Origin: Pleomorphomonas sp. | Lineage (GTDB): Bacteria; Pseudomonadota; Alphaproteobacteria; Rhizobiales; Pleomorphomonadaceae | Direction of reading: 5' to 3' | NCBI GenBank assembly: GCA_030603685.1 | Contig: JAUVXG010000032.1 | Location: 1-32,134, forward strand | DNA length: 32,134 nucleotides | Shown: piece after piece, positions 30,402-32,134 of the stretch | Layout of the letters: each line of letters starts with the position of its first letter | How positions within the stretch are numbered: the first letter of the stretch is position 1 | Translations under genes and position numbers: made by a program | Notes under the pieces: generated by a model | Database searches by the model: none | What the model was told of the DNA's origin: nothing | The model's input: the letters and a program-made list of their open reading frames with translations, nothing else

Positions 30402-31172
30402 TCAATCCAGAAGAAGCACGACAGCCGCGTCGAAGTCGGCGCGCCGGAAATCGCGGCGCAGCCGGGCTTCGCTGTCGACGCCCCAGAGCTCGGCATTCCA
30501 GTCTTCATCGATATGGGCGGCAAGCCAGACGTCATCCGGCAGGAGACGTCTTTCGAAAAGAGCCAAGGCGAGGAAAACGGAGCCGGTCAGCGTGGTGACC
30601 AGTTCCATGGCGGCAAGGCGGATGGGATCATCGGGCAAAGCCGCGCGGACCGCGGCGACAAGTGCCGGCGGTTGGGCGATCGCCATGACACCGATCGTCG
30701 CCACCGGGCGGATGCCGAACCGCTCTCTGATCCAATCGAGCACCGGCTCCCAGGCGAGACGCTGCCGTTCGTCGAGGCGCGGCGGCTCGCCTGCCCGGTA
30801 GCAGGTGAGGTCCGAGCCGGAATAGGCAGCGACGGCATCCTTCACCGCCTCGATCTCGCTCGATACGCCATCGATCGCCGAGTTGACGAGGCGCGTCAGC
30901 GGCATGTTCATCGGGTCGACGAACTCGCCCTGCCCGGCCCATTCGGCCTCCAGGGCACAGGCGGCCCGCAGCGAAGCCACGGCAAGCTGGTGACGCGCCG
31001 GGGTCCGCACCGGCTTGCCGTCGAGCAGAACCCTGTGAAGCCCGTCGACGGGCTCCACCGATACCACCTTGTAGAAACGCTTGGGCAGAACGCGCTGCAC
31101 GTTGGCGCGCGCACGCTCCGTCGCCAGCACCGGATCGAAGGAAGCGGCGAGGTCTTCGAAGAGATCGGCCAT
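30402..31172 (-). CDS. ATP12-family chaperone for F1-ATPase assembly
   Basis: A 256-residue protein of the ATP12 family, which in mitochondria helps incorporate the alpha subunit into F1-ATPase and is conserved in Alphaproteobacteria. Recognisable segments are RFYKVVSVEPVDGLHRVLLD and GKPVRTPARHQLAV near the N-terminus, MPLTRLVNSAIDGV, YSGSDLTCYRAGEPPRLDER in the middle, and the DDVWLAAHIDEDWNAELWG stretch near the end. The ATG at 31170-31172 starts the family sequence (MADLFEDL); the upstream open frame is antisense to nothing functional and overlaps the HAD gene. It follows the HAD gene by 4 nt, a pairing often seen in this class. Confidence 0.94.
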   Translation of the reverse strand: MADLFEDLAASFDPVLATERARANVQRVLPKRFYKVVSVEPVDGLHRVLLDGKPVRTPARHQLAVASLRAACALEAEWAGQGEFVDPMNMPLTRLVNSAIDGVSSEIEAVKDAVAAYSGSDLTCYRAGEPPRLDERQRLAWEPVLDWIRERFGIRPVATIGVMAIAQPPALVAAVRAALPDDPIRLAAMELVTTLTGSVFLALALFERRLLPDDVWLAAHIDEDWNAELWGVDSEARLRRDFRRADFDAAVVLLLD

Positions 31173-31176
31173 CGGT

Positions 31177-31854
31177 CTACTCCTTGGCGCCGAGGAGCTC
31201 CATCGCCAGATCGGGCACCTCGGCAAAACCGTCGGCAAGCGCCTGCGCGCCGGCCTGCGAGAGCTCATCGCGAACGTTATAGCCCCAGGTAACACCGAGT
31301 GCGAAGGCACCGGCGGCGCGGGCCATCAACATGTCGTAGCCCGTATCGCCCACCACAACGGTCTGGGAGACGTGACCGCCGAGCGCCGCCACGGCGTCGA
31401 CCACCATGAACGGATGGGGTTTCGACGGACCGTCATCGGCGGTGCGCAACACGGAGAACAAGCTCGTCAGTCCGTGCGTCTCCAGAATGGCGTCGAGGCC
31501 GCGCCGCGACTTGCCGGTCACGATGCCGAGCAGCATGTCGTCCCGGTCCGCCAGCGCCCTCAAGGCGTTCAGCGCGCCGGGATAAAGTGGAGCCGTTTCG
31601 GCCAGACGGAACTGCATCGCTTGGTAGGTGTCGCGATAGGCCTCGACAACGAGGCCCACGGTGACCGCATCCAGATTGGCATCAAGCCTGCCGACCGCCT
31701 CCGGCAGCGACAGGCCAATGATGGAAAGCACGCCGGCCCGGTCGGGTGGCGCATGGCCAACCTTGGCGAAGGCTTCCGTCATGGTGGCGACGATCATGTG
31801 CTGGCTGTCCACCAGCGTGCCGTCGCAATCGAACAGGATGAGCTTCGGCGTCAT
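31177..31854 (-). CDS. HAD-family hydrolase, phosphoglycolate phosphatase-like
   Basis: A 225-residue HAD subfamily IA phosphatase. Motif I is LILFDCDGTLVDS with nucleophile Asp9 and general acid Asp11. Motif II is GIVTGKSRRG (Thr), motif III is GPSKPHP (Lys), and motif IV is VVVGDTGYDMLMARAAG (acidic pair binding magnesium). The helical cap lies between motifs I and II. The ATG at 31852-31854 was chosen from the family start and an AGGAAG ribosome-binding site 8 nt upstream; a 19-codon extension is possible but reads like random sequence. Substrates may be phosphoglycolate or other phosphate esters. It lies between glyQ and the ATP12 gene on the same strand. Confidence 0.93.
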   Translation of the reverse strand: MTPKLILFDCDGTLVDSQHMIVATMTEAFAKVGHAPPDRAGVLSIIGLSLPEAVGRLDANLDAVTVGLVVEAYRDTYQAMQFRLAETAPLYPGALNALRALADRDDMLLGIVTGKSRRGLDAILETHGLTSLFSVLRTADDGPSKPHPFMVVDAVAALGGHVSQTVVVGDTGYDMLMARAAGAFALGVTWGYNVRDELSQAGAQALADGFAEVPDLAMELLGAKE

Positions 31855-31874
31855 CGGCCGGCTTCCTACCGCGC

Positions 31875-32134
31875 TCACGCCGGCGCGCCGCCACCGGCCG
31901 TCTTCAGCCATGCTTCGCCGCAGGCTTTCGCCAGCTCACGAACGCGCAGGATGTAGCTCTGCCGCTCCTGCACCGAGATGACGCCGCGGGCATCGAGCAG
32001 ATTGAAGCGATGGCTCGCCTTGATGCACTGGTCGTAGGCCGGCAACACGCACTTGTGGAGACCGTCCGCACCCGCCGCCGCTCCCTTTTCGAGCAGCGAC
32101 TTGCATTCGGCCTCGGCGTCCTTGAAATGCTGCA
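31875..32134 (-). CDS. glyQ: Glycyl-tRNA synthetase alpha subunit, C-terminal 86 codons (cut by the window edge)
   Basis: Reading from the right edge gives [18 protein letters not shown], then [40 protein letters not shown] and ACGEAWL, the highly conserved C-terminal region of GlyQ. A short Gly/Ala/Pro tail ends at TGA (31875-31877). The subunit carries the catalytic core that charges tRNA-Gly; the beta subunit glyS is normally encoded next to it, but here a HAD gene follows glyQ 20 nt downstream. glyS may therefore lie elsewhere; the part of glyQ upstream of this fragment is not in view. Confidence 0.96.
   Translation of the reverse strand, partial: QHFKDAEAECKSLLEKGAAAGADGLHKCVLPAYDQCIKASHRFNLLDARGVISVQERQSYILRVRELAKACGEAWLKTAGGGAPA

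Overview
The window looks like a chromosomal segment of a GC-rich alphaproteobacterium, most likely of the order Hyphomicrobiales (Rhizobiales). The pointers are an ATP12-family F1-ATPase chaperone gene, a SecG with a long Ala/Pro tail, an asparaginase of the Rhizobium etli ReAV type, RbsABC-type sugar importers under a LacI regulator, TRAP transporters, and many 4-nt ATGA gene overlaps. The assignment rests on gene content and composition only. No rRNA, tRNA, insertion sequence, prophage or CRISPR array was seen.

Layout. (1) 1-4047, minus: a TetR (CecR-like) regulator, an HlyD-type adaptor, a double ABC ATPase and the start of an ABC-2 permease, arranged like E. coli cecR-ybhGFSR. The promoter has an overlapping palindrome. 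(2) 4122-10064, minus: a NodT-type outer-membrane factor, a Bcr/CflA MFS exporter, MacA and MacB, i.e. a MacAB-TolC-like operon with an inserted MFS pump. (3) 10308-10883, plus: a lone GNAT acetyltransferase. (4) 10891-17904, minus: a sugar-type ABC importer operon (binding protein, ATPase, two permeases) followed by its LacI regulator and a Gfo/Idh/MocA dehydrogenase. A perfect 16-bp LacI-type operator lies upstream of the binding protein. (5) 18080-19842, plus: a MarR regulator with a palindrome over its promoter, then an MFS gene broken by an in-frame TAG. (6) 19849-22253, minus: aminotransferase, ReAV-type asparaginase and a 59-aa membrane protein. (7) 22414-25693, plus: a TPP riboswitch followed by a NIPSNAP-family protein, a fused TRAP permease (DctQM) and a TRAP binding protein. 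(8) 25743-26995, minus: a two-domain retropepsin-like protein split by a one-base frameshift. (9) 27189-29663, minus: pyrG and secG, each with a convincing terminator. (10) 29850-30398, plus: a second GNAT gene. (11) 30402-32134, minus: ATP12 chaperone, HAD phosphatase and the 3' end of glyQ.

The most interesting system is region 7. The aptamer is complete and lies in the leader of a NIPSNAP-TRAP operon, so the operon is probably switched off by thiamine pyrophosphate. This makes the tripartite transporter a candidate importer for thiamine or one of its precursors. The aptamer also carries a good Shine-Dalgarno sequence that serves a five-codon ORF rather than the NIPSNAP start, an unusual read-out arrangement. 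Two apparent gene lesions (MFS amber codon, protease frameshift) lie about 8 kb apart and are either real decay or sequence errors.
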